From assembly GCA_005408345.1 (NCBI GenBank), contig SEMN01000642.1, positions 186,001 through 250,000 of the forward strand: DNA of 64,000 nt. Reading direction: 5' to 3'. Positions within the stretch are counted from its first letter, which is position 1. Each line of letters opens with the position of its first letter. The stretch comes from Macquaria australasica. Its lineage: Eukaryota; Chordata; Actinopteri; Centrarchiformes; Percichthyidae. A program made the position numbers and the translations under genes. The notes beneath the pieces are model-generated. The model searched no databases and was not told the origin of the DNA. It worked only from the letters and a program-made list of their open reading frames with translations. Shown here one piece after another: positions 38,067-50,700 of the stretch.

Positions 38067-41000
38067 ATGCATTTGTTGGGGACTATTTTCAGCTGTGGAT
38101 TAATACACATTTGGTGCTTTAGTATTTCCAGCTGAAGGGCAGTGTATATAGAATACCACCAGTCTGGAGAAGTGTTATAAAGCTTGGGAGACACAAAAAG
38201 CTCCCGTGCTGGATTTAAACCCAGGACGTTTTCTTCTTTATGACACAATACACTTGTTGGACCAGTGAGAAAGGTTTACGGGTTTCAATCTGTAAAACAT
38301 TACTTGAATATTAGTCTTACCAATATAATTTACTCTTCCATGTGGATGATTTCCTACCATTCGTGGGGGCCAAAACAGCTACCTTTTAACATGTTTGTGA
38401 AACAGGAAGTAGAGCAGGAATCCAACAGGATGACAAGAGAGGAAGCTGAGAAATAACTGCTGATCACAACTCACTTTGCAGGACACACAACCATGTCTGT
38501 ATTTTTTTTCTTGCTTTGACATGCCACTGCTTACAGTAGGTGATGCTTGTTAACTTTTGGCTAACCTTTCACTGCCAAACGTGAGCCTTTTGCTGTCAGT
38601 ACATACTGTAGTATGCCCACCAGCTAGCCCTATATACAGTAGTGCCCCCTAGTGCTGTTTGAATTCAAAATTCAATGTATGAGTGCAGCAGGCCCTGCCT
38701 TGTACTTGAGTTCGTAAAATTTTCCTGAAAGTAGTGAGCCATACTGAGGAGTTAATCACAACACCAAACCAGTGTCTTTGATTTGACACCACATAATTGA
38801 AAAGTTGTGGATAAAGGTGTGGCTGTCTGCTGACTTTTAAAGCGTGACTTAACACCAGGCTGAACAGCAGAGTTTCACTGCCCTCTCTGGCTGAAACTTT
38901 AAAGCCTGTTTCGCCTCAGCCAGCAACACAGATGGATATGGTTGGGTGTGGTCAGAAATGTGCTCTGATGCACCTGTAACCACACCTTACAGTGATGTCG
39001 CTGTGTCCTGTGTACCAGACATCACTGCAGCAAGGTGAGAAGTTAAACCACTGTTATAATAAATCTGAAGTCTGATAGACTAAATTGCAATTTCATTAAC
39101 TTTAAATTGCTGAACAAATCACCGAGGCACTGTACATACAATAAAACAAAATTTCCTTTAGCAACAATTAGAAACAGACTACCCCCGTCAGGCTGAGCAA
39201 CAGGGGACTTGGGCATGGTTTGACACCTAGACATGTGGCATTTACGGCCTACCAGCAGGACATGCCCTGGAGTTGGGCTCCAGAGGTGGTAAATCTGCAT
39301 ACTGGCACCTCGGATCATCTCCTGCTGTCTTGACTTTGTCCTGAGACTGTATAGATCAGGATGAGTGTGAGGTTGAATCTGTGTAGTTCTTCATTTTGAT
39401 CAAGGTTTTCTCTAACACATCACATTCTCAAGGATGCCAACATTGCAGGAGAGTTTTGTGCCAAAATAAGCCTCATTATTCCCCTACAAACTCACCATTA
39501 ATCAAGCAAGATGCCTTGATAATTCATTCACAAACATGAACATGACACGAGCCACTGTTCAGCACTGCGGATTACACAACTGAATGTACCGCTGTCAATA
39601 AAAGTGTGACTCCTTCAGCATATGGACAAATATCAAAATAGTTGATTTTATTTATACTGTATTAAAGTTATAAACACATCAGGCAGTGGTTTTACACATC
39701 ACCATACAGACATGGGAATCAATCAATCTTGTGGATAATCTCCCAAAGCTAATTACAGTACAGTGATGATCATTTTCTCTAGCCTCAGCCTTCTTGTTGC
39801 AGAAACAAATAAAAACCATCACACAATCAGTGGTTTTTCAACAAACCTAAGCTGACCAAACCATGATTTGGATGTCATGTAATTACAACCTGCTCTGTAT
39901 GTATAACGGAGACAGAAATGGTAAATTAATGCTGTGTGTGTGTGAGTCACCCCAGTGAAAAAAGTCTGGACACGCCACTGGCCATCATCACACCCAGTTT
40001 ACGAAGTGACTGGGCAGGTGTGTGGAAGTGTGAAAGTGAGTGGGGTTTGGACTTCAGACTTTTTCATTCTTCACACAACTACTTCTGTCACTTCTCATGT
40101 AAGTCAACACCATTAATGCCTTGGAGGAGAGACCATCTTAAAGTGTGCGTGCCGTTATCCTCATTTGTACGATTTATTGTCGAGACTACACAGACAGCAA
40201 GTGTGGCCATTTGCAACAGGTATTAATACTTTTGCCTTTAAAGGTGGTCTCTCCTTCATTTGAAGAATACAGAAGCCTTAATACTGTGAGATCATTGCTT
40301 TGCTTTGATTTAGTGTTGTGCACTGTCATCACACTGGACAGCAGTACTGCTAATTCAATAAAAACTTTGTCCCCTATGGAAGTACAACAGTTCTCCCTTA
40401 CGGTTCTGGTCTAGTGAAGCTACTATAAGTGTAGCCCTGATTCAGGACTGTCTTACCATATATCATGGTATCCTGCTGTTACCTCCTGGAACTCAGACAT
40501 CTCAGTCACTGAGCAGCTCATGAAATGTGTTACATAAAGAATGTTAAAAATACAAACTCACCTGTAAGGTAGGGAAAAAAACAACAGGAGTGTGTCACTG
40601 ACGGGACTGCTAGTCAGCATCAGCAGTGTGCTCAGTGCTGCCACTGGTAGACAGAAGGTATATTACAGCAATACCACTGAATAAAGTTGTCTCCTTTCTA
40701 TAGTTTTCAGCACCCCAGTTGGTGAGTGAAGAGGAAATCCTACATGGTTGGTACCGACTTCAAAAATGAGACCATTCTTTGTCTGACCAAATCATGTGTC
40801 TGGTTATTTTGCACCTGTCTGGTATCATTTGTCCCCACCTACAGGTTTCTTACCATCTGGCTGAATATGTTCAACATTCTTCCTGTAACTAATTTTATGA
40901 GCCACTTAGTGACTGAAATGCCTGAATTTCAGGAGACAGCAAAGCAAGGTCGTAGATAGTTTTGTTGGTCCTAGATCAGGGCTACTGTAGTTTGGGAAGT

Positions 41001-41771
41001 TGGTGTATCTGCTTCCTCTGCAATTAATTCACTCTGTATCATTGCTGAAGAAGCCTTTCATCTTTAATGACTTCATATAATAACTTTGTTCAGCACAGGA
41101 TATGGCCTCTGTTTATCACCTAAAACATTGTAGAAGCTTTTCATTTTCCTTTGCACACAACTCTGCTTCTGATTAGTTTTATAGACTTTAACAGTAGCAT
41201 CTGACCTGAAGTGTCACATCATTTTCAACAGCTTCTTTCAAAAACTTTACTAAATGTCAAAAAAGATGACCCAAGATTTTGTACATAAGTTTTTTCTACA
41301 AAGTTCTAGAGATGGTCACTCCAGTGTATTATCGCCGACACTGAAACATGCTCTTCCTGTTCCTTCTGCTACCAAACTCCAATTACAGCTGCTGCAAACA
41401 TCTGAATGTAATGTTAAGTCTACATTTGGCCAGTTAATCACAGGAATAAAAAATACACCAAACAAAATGGGCCCAGAAAGCAAGGCACATTGCCAATAGC
41501 TGTTTTGAAACAGTGTAAGGGTGGAATTTTCCTTTCCTAAAAGTTTTAACTCTTTGTGAAGTCTGTGTGGCGTTGAACAGCTGATCCTGAATGAGCACCC
41601 TAACAAACAGGCCTGGGTCAACAATTGATTTCCCAGCCCCATCTGTGCTGCTTTAATTCCTTCATGAACCACTGCATCTGCTGATATTCTTTGGTCTGAG
41701 AGGGTGTCCCTCTGACTAAGGCTCTCTCCCCTCTTCAACACCATTCACATTGTACAGCCTGGATCAGTCTC
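37118..41771. other. Intergenic region between the ddx39b pseudogene and mgat1
   Basis: I looked for the missing ddx39b C-terminal exon (GRFGTKGLAI..., VNISELP) and did not find it. There is a GA microsatellite at 38034-38063. Open frames such as 37362-37958 (minus) and 41316-41744 (minus) lack any family resemblance. Otherwise AT-rich and featureless. Confidence 0.5.
38034..38063. repeat. (GA)n microsatellite
   Basis: About 30 bases of uninterrupted GA. Confidence 0.9.
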
Positions 41772-44700
41772 TCAGCTCCAGCTGATGTCATAATGCGTCC
41801 AGCCCTCTGGTGGAGCCAAGAACACCCTTCGGCCCCGGTACAGGAAACTGACTATGCCCCTGTAACCTGTACGAGGAACTCCAGATTTCAAGTCGTCCAT
41901 CACTCCCAGATTTCGAGCAAAGACTTTAAAACTGTCCCGCCTGGAGTACTGCACCCTGTACGGTCCAGGGCCTTTTAAGCTGCCCCCTTGTTGCAGGTCC
42001 TCAATCTTAACCAGTGGGGCGCTGTAAACCTCTTTGATAAACTTTTCATCATATTTGTCTTTTAGCAAATAAGACAAATCCTGTTTGGTAAAAGGCACAA
42101 ATTCAGTGTTTAGCTTAATATAGCGAAGGTACTGGTCAAAGAATTGACCTAAACTGACGCCTTTCCGGCCAAAGGTGATAGTTCGGGAAATTTCCGGCCG
42201 GATGCAGGAGCGGTCCTTGCGCTGCTCAGGTTGACGCATCCAGTCGTCCCAGAAGGCCAAGGGCCATTTGAGTTCCAGTTCGTCCCACATCTCCTTCAGC
42301 AGCATCCAGCCCAGACCGGGGAAGAAGTCTGTTCTGTATAAGAGCTCGGCTTTGGATGGATCAACCAACGCATCTCTCCCATTATCATTCCAGGCAGAAA
42401 CACACCACAGGGTGGGGTCAGAGCGCAAGATCGGGTACAGGGCTCGGAAATACTCAAAGAAGTCCGGTGCCACCTAAATGAGAGGAGGGAGATGCACAGT
42501 AGTGAGATGGCACTGCCTCAGAGATATAGTCCAAACAGATCAAAAGAATCATTGAAAGGTCAGTTCACAGAAGTCAATTCAACAGCAATAAAGAGAAAAG
42601 CGACTTCAACTCGTGTTGACTACCTGGCGAAGGCTTGATGCCGAAAATTTAAGAATTTAACATGACCATGCCATGACAATGAAGGCATTTTAATTGCTTA
42701 AAAAGAGAGTGCCTTGGAGTTTCCTTATGATTTTTGAGTCTACATGTATTCTTATCCAAAGAGCACCTCAAACAAAAGTGCCCTACCCAAACATTTCTTA
42801 ATTGTCAGTTTGGGCTGATCTGTTTTGTTTTGTTTTTTTAAAGTTTTTCTTTATTTGGTTAGTTCTCAAACCCCCTTTTACATTAACAATATTTCGACAT
42901 AGTTGACAGTTTCCTTTACATGGGGTTACAATATTCTTAAGGTATTTTATATCTGATCAATTCAACATGAAAATATGTATAAAAATAAATCTACACTGAA
43001 AACAACCAATGTAAATAATACAAAAATATCAAAATAAAACTAAACATGGGTTACATATATAAGTTCACCTTGCATAAACATACACACAATATATCCATAT
43101 AAAGAATTAGTTCCCAAGCATCTCGTCTCACTTTAAAAAAAACTCATATTAGACCACCTCAGGGTATCACCTGCAGTCCAGTACCTTACTAAGTATATGA
43201 TCCTTCAATTATCCATCCCAATGTTCCCCCATTACCTCTATTAGTGGTGTCCATCTTTCTATAAAGAGTTCCCTCTGTAATCTTAGCATATGTAATTTTT
43301 TCCATTGTATAAATACTTCTAAGAATTGTCAACCACTCAGCATAGGTGGGAGGGTACTTTTTAAGCCATTTTATTGTAATTGCTTTCTTTGCTGCCGTTA
43401 GTAATATCTGTAATAGATACTTTTTTCCTACCGTGGATTACATCCGGTTTCATCCCAAGAACTGCTATCAAAGGGTCTCTTACCAATTCAACATCTAATA
43501 CTTTATTCATTGTGGTAAAAATTGATTTCCAAAACTTACCTAACAATGGGCATTTCCAAAATATATGTAAATGAGTAATCTCTCCACATTCCCTCAAACA
43601 TCTACTTGACTGGTTTGGAGTCATCTTTGCCACAATTTGTGGTGTTCTGAAAAATCTGTTAATCATCTTCCAATGAAATTCTCTCCATGAATGGGAGTTA
43701 GTGACTGTGTGGGCCTGAGCTCAAATCTCTAGCCAAATTTCATTTCCTGTTGTAGCTCTCTGTCCCACTTTTCTTTCACATAATAGGTATTGTCTTTTGT
43801 CACTGAAGCTAGGATTCTATATAAGTTAGTAATTGGCTTATTCCCATGTTCTCCATCCTGAATTTTCAATAAATATTGTTCCAAGAGGGAGGGTTCTATC
43901 AATCTGTTCCAGTTTGGATGTTTGAGTATATAACTTCTTTACTGTAGATATCTGAAAAATTCTGTTCTTGATCAATTAAATCTACTCTTAATTGTTCAAA
44001 TGATTTGAAGTTATTATTACTAAATAACTGATGTACAAACTGGAGATTCAAGTGTGTCCAATTTTTAAATCTCGCATCAGGTTTTAAAAGGCAAAAAGTC
44101 TTTAATATGAGCAACTGAAGATCGAGAGATCACATGGCAACCTAAACATTTGCTGAAGTTCTTTCCAAGCCCTGTATGTGGTCTTTGACCTTTCTCCCAG
44201 GAAATTTATGATTTAGTCCTAGTAAAGGGGACCGATAGAGGCATACTAGTACTCTAACTTTTTTCCATATTGAGCCTTCTCGTACTTGTATCATCCGATA
44301 ATCAGAATCAGAATACTTTATTGATCCCCTCAGGGGAAATTATGCCACACTACCATTGCTCATAATTGTGACGCTAGCCAGTAATGTTTCAGGTTGGGCA
44401 GACCTAGTCCCCCCTTTTTGCCAGTTGTAATACTTTGTATCTGACCCTGGGCCTCTTACCCTGCCATATAAATCTTGAGATGAGATGGAAGAGTCTGAAG
44501 AGAAAAAAAAAAGAAGTCTTGGGAGTATAGTCATTCTAATAGCCTCCACCCTCCCTTTTAAAATAAGAGGGAGTGTAGTCCAGCGACTTAAATCTCTCTT
44601 AATTTTCTCTACTAATTTTGTATAATTAGTTTAATATAGACTGAGGTTGGGGGATATATTTATTTCCAAATACCTGATGCCTTCCCTGGGCCATCTAAAA

Positions 44701-47700
44701 GGAGAATAAGGATTTCAACTGAGGGGAAATCAATTTATTCATGGAGAGTGCTTCAATTTTTTTGTTATGTTTATTTTGTAACCTGAGTAAAGTCCAAAAG
44801 TCTCAAGACATCTCATTAAGTTTGGGACTTAATGAGGGACCTTGGGACTTTGCAGGGTCAGATATATATACAATTATGTCATCTGCATATAGCGACAGCC
44901 TGTGCTGATCATTTTAAAACCTTTAATTTGTCTCTGCTTACCACAGAACCTATAGGCCTTCAAAGAATAATTCCACTTTATTACAATATGGGTCTTATTT
45001 TTGTAGTTTTGCCTATCATTTCTACAAGTAATGATAATACTGTAGTCACCAAGTTAATAGCTGAAATCTGGCAACACATGCACAACAATAGTAAGTACAC
45101 TAGGTCAAAGTTGAAGCAGGAAGTTGGTCTGCAAACTGGGATGGATGTTTACAAAAGACAGTTTGGGTAATGTTATTGTTTTCTCTTGACTAACCTGGAG
45201 CTTTGTTTCCAACCTGTCAGATTGTATGGCTGCTCGTGTTTCTTGACCCCATCTGACTTCTTTTTAGTGATTTCATAATGTTCCCAGCTATTAACTTGGG
45301 GAGTATAATGCTATCATTACTGATAGAAATAATGGACAAAACTACAAAAACAAAACCCAAGTTGTGATAAACTGGAAATATTCTTGTATGGAATTGTTTT
45401 GCTAAAAGCATTGAAAAATTACTTTTGGATAAGTAAACAGCAGGGTTACGGTGAGTAAGGTGTCGGAATGCATGAAAACAATGTTTTATTGTACATGCCC
45501 TAAATTTACAGTTTTATTCAGAATGCTTTAATCTCTTACTTATTAGTAGCTTTGGGATTTTGAATAAAATATAAGTCAGTTTATATAGCCTTACATCACA
45601 AATTTGCCTCAAAGGACTTAGTGGTGGAAAAATAACTCAGATCCTTTACTTAATAGTGCCAGTACAAGAATGCAAAAATACTCCATTACAAATAAAAGTC
45701 CTGCATGTATTAATAAAATCCTAATTAACAGCAATATTATCAGCTAAATGTACTGAAAGTATCAAAAGTGAAGTTACTCACTGCAGAAAAATGTCCCTGT
45801 GACTAATGCATTTTTATTTGACAATATTAGACTGTAAATAATATTGATGCATCAATGTACTTTTGAGTAAGCAGCGTTTTACTGTTGTAACTGCTCAAAG
45901 TTGAGCAACTTTAGTTTAGTCCAGTGGTTCCCAACCTAGGGGTCAGCGCCCTACAAAAGATCACAAGATAAATCTGAGGGGTTGTGAGATGATTAATGGG
46001 GCAGGAGAGAAGAAAAGTTCTGCTACACAAATGTGCATGTATTTCTTTGACTTTATGTGACATATTAGATAACTTTATATCAACCGTTATTGAAATGAAA
46101 CCATGTGAGAAGTTTAGAGGGGAAATGTCTCTTTAGTGGAACTGCTAACAAATCATAGATAATCTGAAATGTGATAAAGGGCCTTAAGTAGACTTTTTGT
46201 AAGGAGTCATACTGCTGATTTAATCTTTACCAATGCATTGGTAAATTCCTAGTGGAATAGGGGTTTAAGCCATTGACTGTGTCATCGCAATGTCTGTTGT
46301 CCAGCCAGAGACCTTTGTTGCAGGTCATCCCCCACCTCTCTCTCCCCACATTTCCTGTTATCAATCTACTACTGGCTATCAAAAAAGGCAAAAATGCACA
46401 AAAAACTACTACAAAAGTAAATTTTGGTGCATTTGAATATAATACATCTGTATGATGGGTCCACTGGTGGGTCTGTCAATTTAAAGAGAGATCAACCAAA
46501 ACAAACAGGGAGAGTTAGTCCCTGAGTTGTCACTAATAAAAATAAGAGGAAGCCAGTGGAAAACAGTTACATAAGTGAACCCAGATTTTCCCTGCTCACT
46601 GGCAAAATAAGAGCTGATTTACAGGGCACAGTTTCTCCCTCGAGCTGCTGCTTCAATTCAAAGTTACTTTGAATTTCCTGTAATTCATTCCCTGCTGTTG
46701 AGGCACTTTTTAGCAGCCAAATGTTCACTGATGTTTTTTGTCCACTTAACAGCTGGACAGAGGAGTTTTACCAATTCATTGACAAAGTCTCTGTTCAGTG
46801 CCAGCAAATATAATACAATCATCAGTTAAAGGTGCTTTGGTAGCCGAATGGTTATAGCGCATGCCACATAACTGCAACGTCACCAGTTCGATTCTGGTCG
46901 GTGACCTTTGATGCATGTCATACCCTCTTCTCTTCTCCCGTTTCCTGCCTGCCTCTTCACTGTTAAACTGTGCAATAAAGGGTTACTCTATATTTGTTCT
47001 CTCTCTGAAGTATCAGTTATTGTTTCTGCTGTGATCCAAAACACACACACACACTTCAATATGATATACATACTATACAGTGGCTCTGACTGGAAACCAG
47101 ACTGGGCTTTGTGACAACACACTATGATGGGCACTGTGTAGAGTGCAAAGTTATCACTAAGTCTGAATAAGCTGCTGCCGCACATTGTGAGGAAACTGTG
47201 TTCAGTGATGAATACTTGAGACAAATGTGGAACCAGTGGGACCAGCTCCAGTCATCATTAACCCACATTTGAATGCAAGCCACATCTAATTACACTTTTA
47301 CCATGGAAATGCTAATATAATTACAAACTCATGGTGTGTCTATAGGTACTGTTCAAACCCTCTGCTGGAGATCCCAATGTAACCAAATATGGCTTTATTC
47401 TGTGGAAATGTGAACAAATGAATGCATGTGAAATTGCCATAAAAACATTATTTGAATCTTTAACTCAATTTAACATCATACAGCTGCAATGAAGAATGGA
47501 ACAAACAGAATGAATACATATTATATTGTCAGTATGTGGATACAAATGTTCTTACTAACTTTAAAGATACTTGAGGGAAAATCGAAGTCAAGAGCTGCTT
47601 TCATAGAGATCTGCCTAGACCAGTCCAAGTGAGATAGTGTCTGACTAAATTAAAGGAATAGTTCCAACATTTTGGGAAATTCTGTTTTGTGCTTTCTTTC

Positions 47701-50700
47701 TGATAGTTAGGTGAGAAAATGGGTATCAATCTGTGATGTCTGTGTGTTGAGTAGAGAGCTGGAGTCAGGACTGGAAGCAGTCACCTATAAAGCTCAACGG
47801 TTAACATTTTTAGTGTGTTTAATCAGTACACAAACAGAAATGTATCACAAATGTGGTTTTAGGGGGAGTTGCATGCTGCTGGAACTATTTTTTGACAAAC
47901 AACAGTCAGGTGCAGTGACTGAAATTGTCGTTTTTACATTTCTGTTTGTGTACCTAGATTAAACAAACGAGACAACATGTTAATCAGTGAGCTTTAGATG
48001 TGTTGGTAGGTGTATTTTTGAACTTTGGACAGAGCCAGGCTAGCTCTTTCCCCCTGCTTCCAGTCTTCATGCTAAGCTAGGCTAACCACATCCTGACTCT
48101 AGCTCTGTACTTAACACAGACATGAGATTGATCTGAACATCTCTCTAACTTAAAGAAAATGTGTAAGTGCATTTCTTAGAATGTTGAACTATTCCATTAA
48201 AGCTCATTTTAAGCCTATGCTATACAGTCAGCCACAGTACATCCAGGCTATGTAATATTCAGATGACATAATAGTTCCATGAAACAGAGAGATCTGAGAG
48301 GAGACTGGAGCCTCAGAGAAACACTGATGAGCCATTCTGTTGTGGATTGTTAAAACGTCTTTCAGTTCAGGGCAGTGGTTTAAAATGCCTTGTTAATTGG
48401 CTCATCTACACTAAGCTAATGTCCATGCATCAATACCGCCACCATGGAGAAACTTACATATAAATGAACGTTACATTCAAGCCACACATACTCCCTACTT
48501 CACACAATGTTGATTAAGCCTATCACCACCAGGTAATGTCTCTGTATTTCGCAGTATACCAGAGTTTTTAAATCTGGTGTGTGTGGAGCACCGGTAGTAA
48601 TGCGTTTTACGTCAACAAGCAATGACTGGTTTGCCACAGAGCCATGCAGAGAGTGTCGAAACAAGGAAATTTCTAAATGCTTGATGGTCACATGATTCGC
48701 GTAGACTTCAGATAGTTCTCTCTACATGGTTCTGGTTTGCCAGTGAAGGAGTAGGCTACAGTAGGAGTATGACAGAGCCTATGGTGGAAAAACCTAAGAA
48801 GCTTCCAAGAAAAGATTCTGATGCTCCAGATAAAAAAGAAACTTGGCGCTCAGAGGAAGGATTACAGTCATCGACGGCGAGGACAAACAGGGATAACCAT
48901 TGGTGTAGCTTTTCCTCGTGGAGAGACTGAAAGAAGAGCAGGGACTGAGGGCAGACAGGATGTCGTGTTACTGCTCTTGGACAGGTTGGTCTTTGTAAAA
49001 TATTTGGAGGTGGAAATTTGAGCGAGCTCCCCTGTAGGCGTACGTCATAAGCACGCATCCACAGTTTTTGTGTAATTACTCTCACTGCCAGAGGAGACAA
49101 AAAGTTCCGTTTTGCAGCTTTAACATGAATGGGAGAAGTGAATGTGGGTGTCAGTTTGCAACAACACCTCCAACATCATCAGCAGCTCTACCTGCCCAAA
49201 GCTCAAACATAAAAAGGCCTGATTCCCAGGATGTCATGAGGTGAGTGATCCTCTCCTGCAGCCAGCAGTGTCCATTGCAGTCTGCCCTGACTACTTTTGA
49301 TATCAAGACCCTCAAGAAATCAACACCCTCTGGATTGAGGGAAATGATAATAGTTGTGCACCACCAAAAACCTATCAAAATGTGGCTTTAGCAAGCTCCT
49401 GCTAATTCCTAACGTGGAAACTTAAAGCTGGGGTAGGCAACCTTCCGCCTCTCTCTGCTGCCTTGTATCACTCCGCTAAGACCTTCCCACCAAACCCACA
49501 ACTTCGACCAGCAGCAGAAGGAATCACTTGCCCTGCAAACCTCATAGGACTCACTCTCCAGGGCGTGAGCCTCACCGAGACCCCAGTCCTTCTCAAAGAC
49601 GGCCCTCCATCACCTTGCGGCCGCAGAGCAGATAGCCTCAGCTGCAACAGCGTCTAACAGCAGGATGAGAGGCTAGTACAACCCCCCCCCCCACACACAC
49701 ACACACACACACACTGCCCCCCCCTCAAAAGTTATTCCCCACTGTTTGTCATCATGCCTCTTTGTCACTTGTCTATACGCCTGAAGCTCCATGTGGAGCT
49801 GGGACGTGTTTGTACTATACACCGCTGTAGGCAAAGGAGGTATTGGAAATTTATCACAAGTTGCAGGATTTTCCGCCACTGAATCAGGTTTTCACCATCT
49901 GAAGGGACATGCATGGGCATCTGCATTTGTAGAACAGCCAATAGGAATGCCTTCTCTCACAAATAACCTGTGAAGTCTCCCGTCACGGGCTAGATTTTCT
50001 AAAGCCTGAAAACAAAGCCAAGAGGAGGGGCAGAAGTAGAGGTTCTCTCAGACCACTTGAATTATAATATGCTGAACAGTTATTATGGCATTTTTGCCCA
50101 ATGACGCCAAAAAAATACTGCCTACCCCAACTTTAAGAGAAGATATATGAAAAATTTTCTACAGCTGTCTCACCACTGTCAGCAATTTTTTTCCAGCTAT
50201 GAGGACCTTCTCCATTTTTCTTTGTACATTGCATTGTGGGACAGTGGTGTCTGTCAACACTACATTGGTATATCAATTTAGCATGCATATCGACTCCGAT
50301 TACATTCAGGCCTGCAAACTTAAGCGGGATGAAAAAAGTGACAGTTCCAAAAATGATCTCGATGGTAACAAATAGTTGTAGTTCTAATAATCTTCTTTTG
50401 ACGTGTACCAAGATTTCAAGTGCTTGTTGTCGCTGCTTAGCCATCTGCCTCTTTCTCGACTACTCTCTGGTGCACTTGGCTGGCAGTGAAACTCCACTGC
50501 CAACATTGAGAAGCGTCACATCATTTACCAATGCCTGTAACAACCGCTTCCTGTAACAACCACTCGACACACTATACAGACCTCTCCTAGGTCTAGCATC
50601 AAACTATCCAATAAAGGCAGAATGCCACAAAAAGTGAGCTATCACAGATGTTAATGCCTACTGTCCTGCGTGGTAATGTGAATAAGGCACAAGTCTGACA

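Noticed and set aside
41316..41744. 142-codon minus-strand frame next to the mgat1 stop codon
   Set aside because: It starts just downstream of the mgat1 3' end and shows no recognised motif. It is more likely 3' UTR or intergenic sequence.
46831..46905. Possible tRNA gene
   Set aside because: A- and B-box-like sequences are present, but the cloverleaf stems do not close and the sequence continues into a SINE body.
48756..49100. 114-codon minus-strand frame
   Set aside because: It crosses an interspersed repeat. The wording of the DNA matches a dispersed fish repeat, not a host protein.
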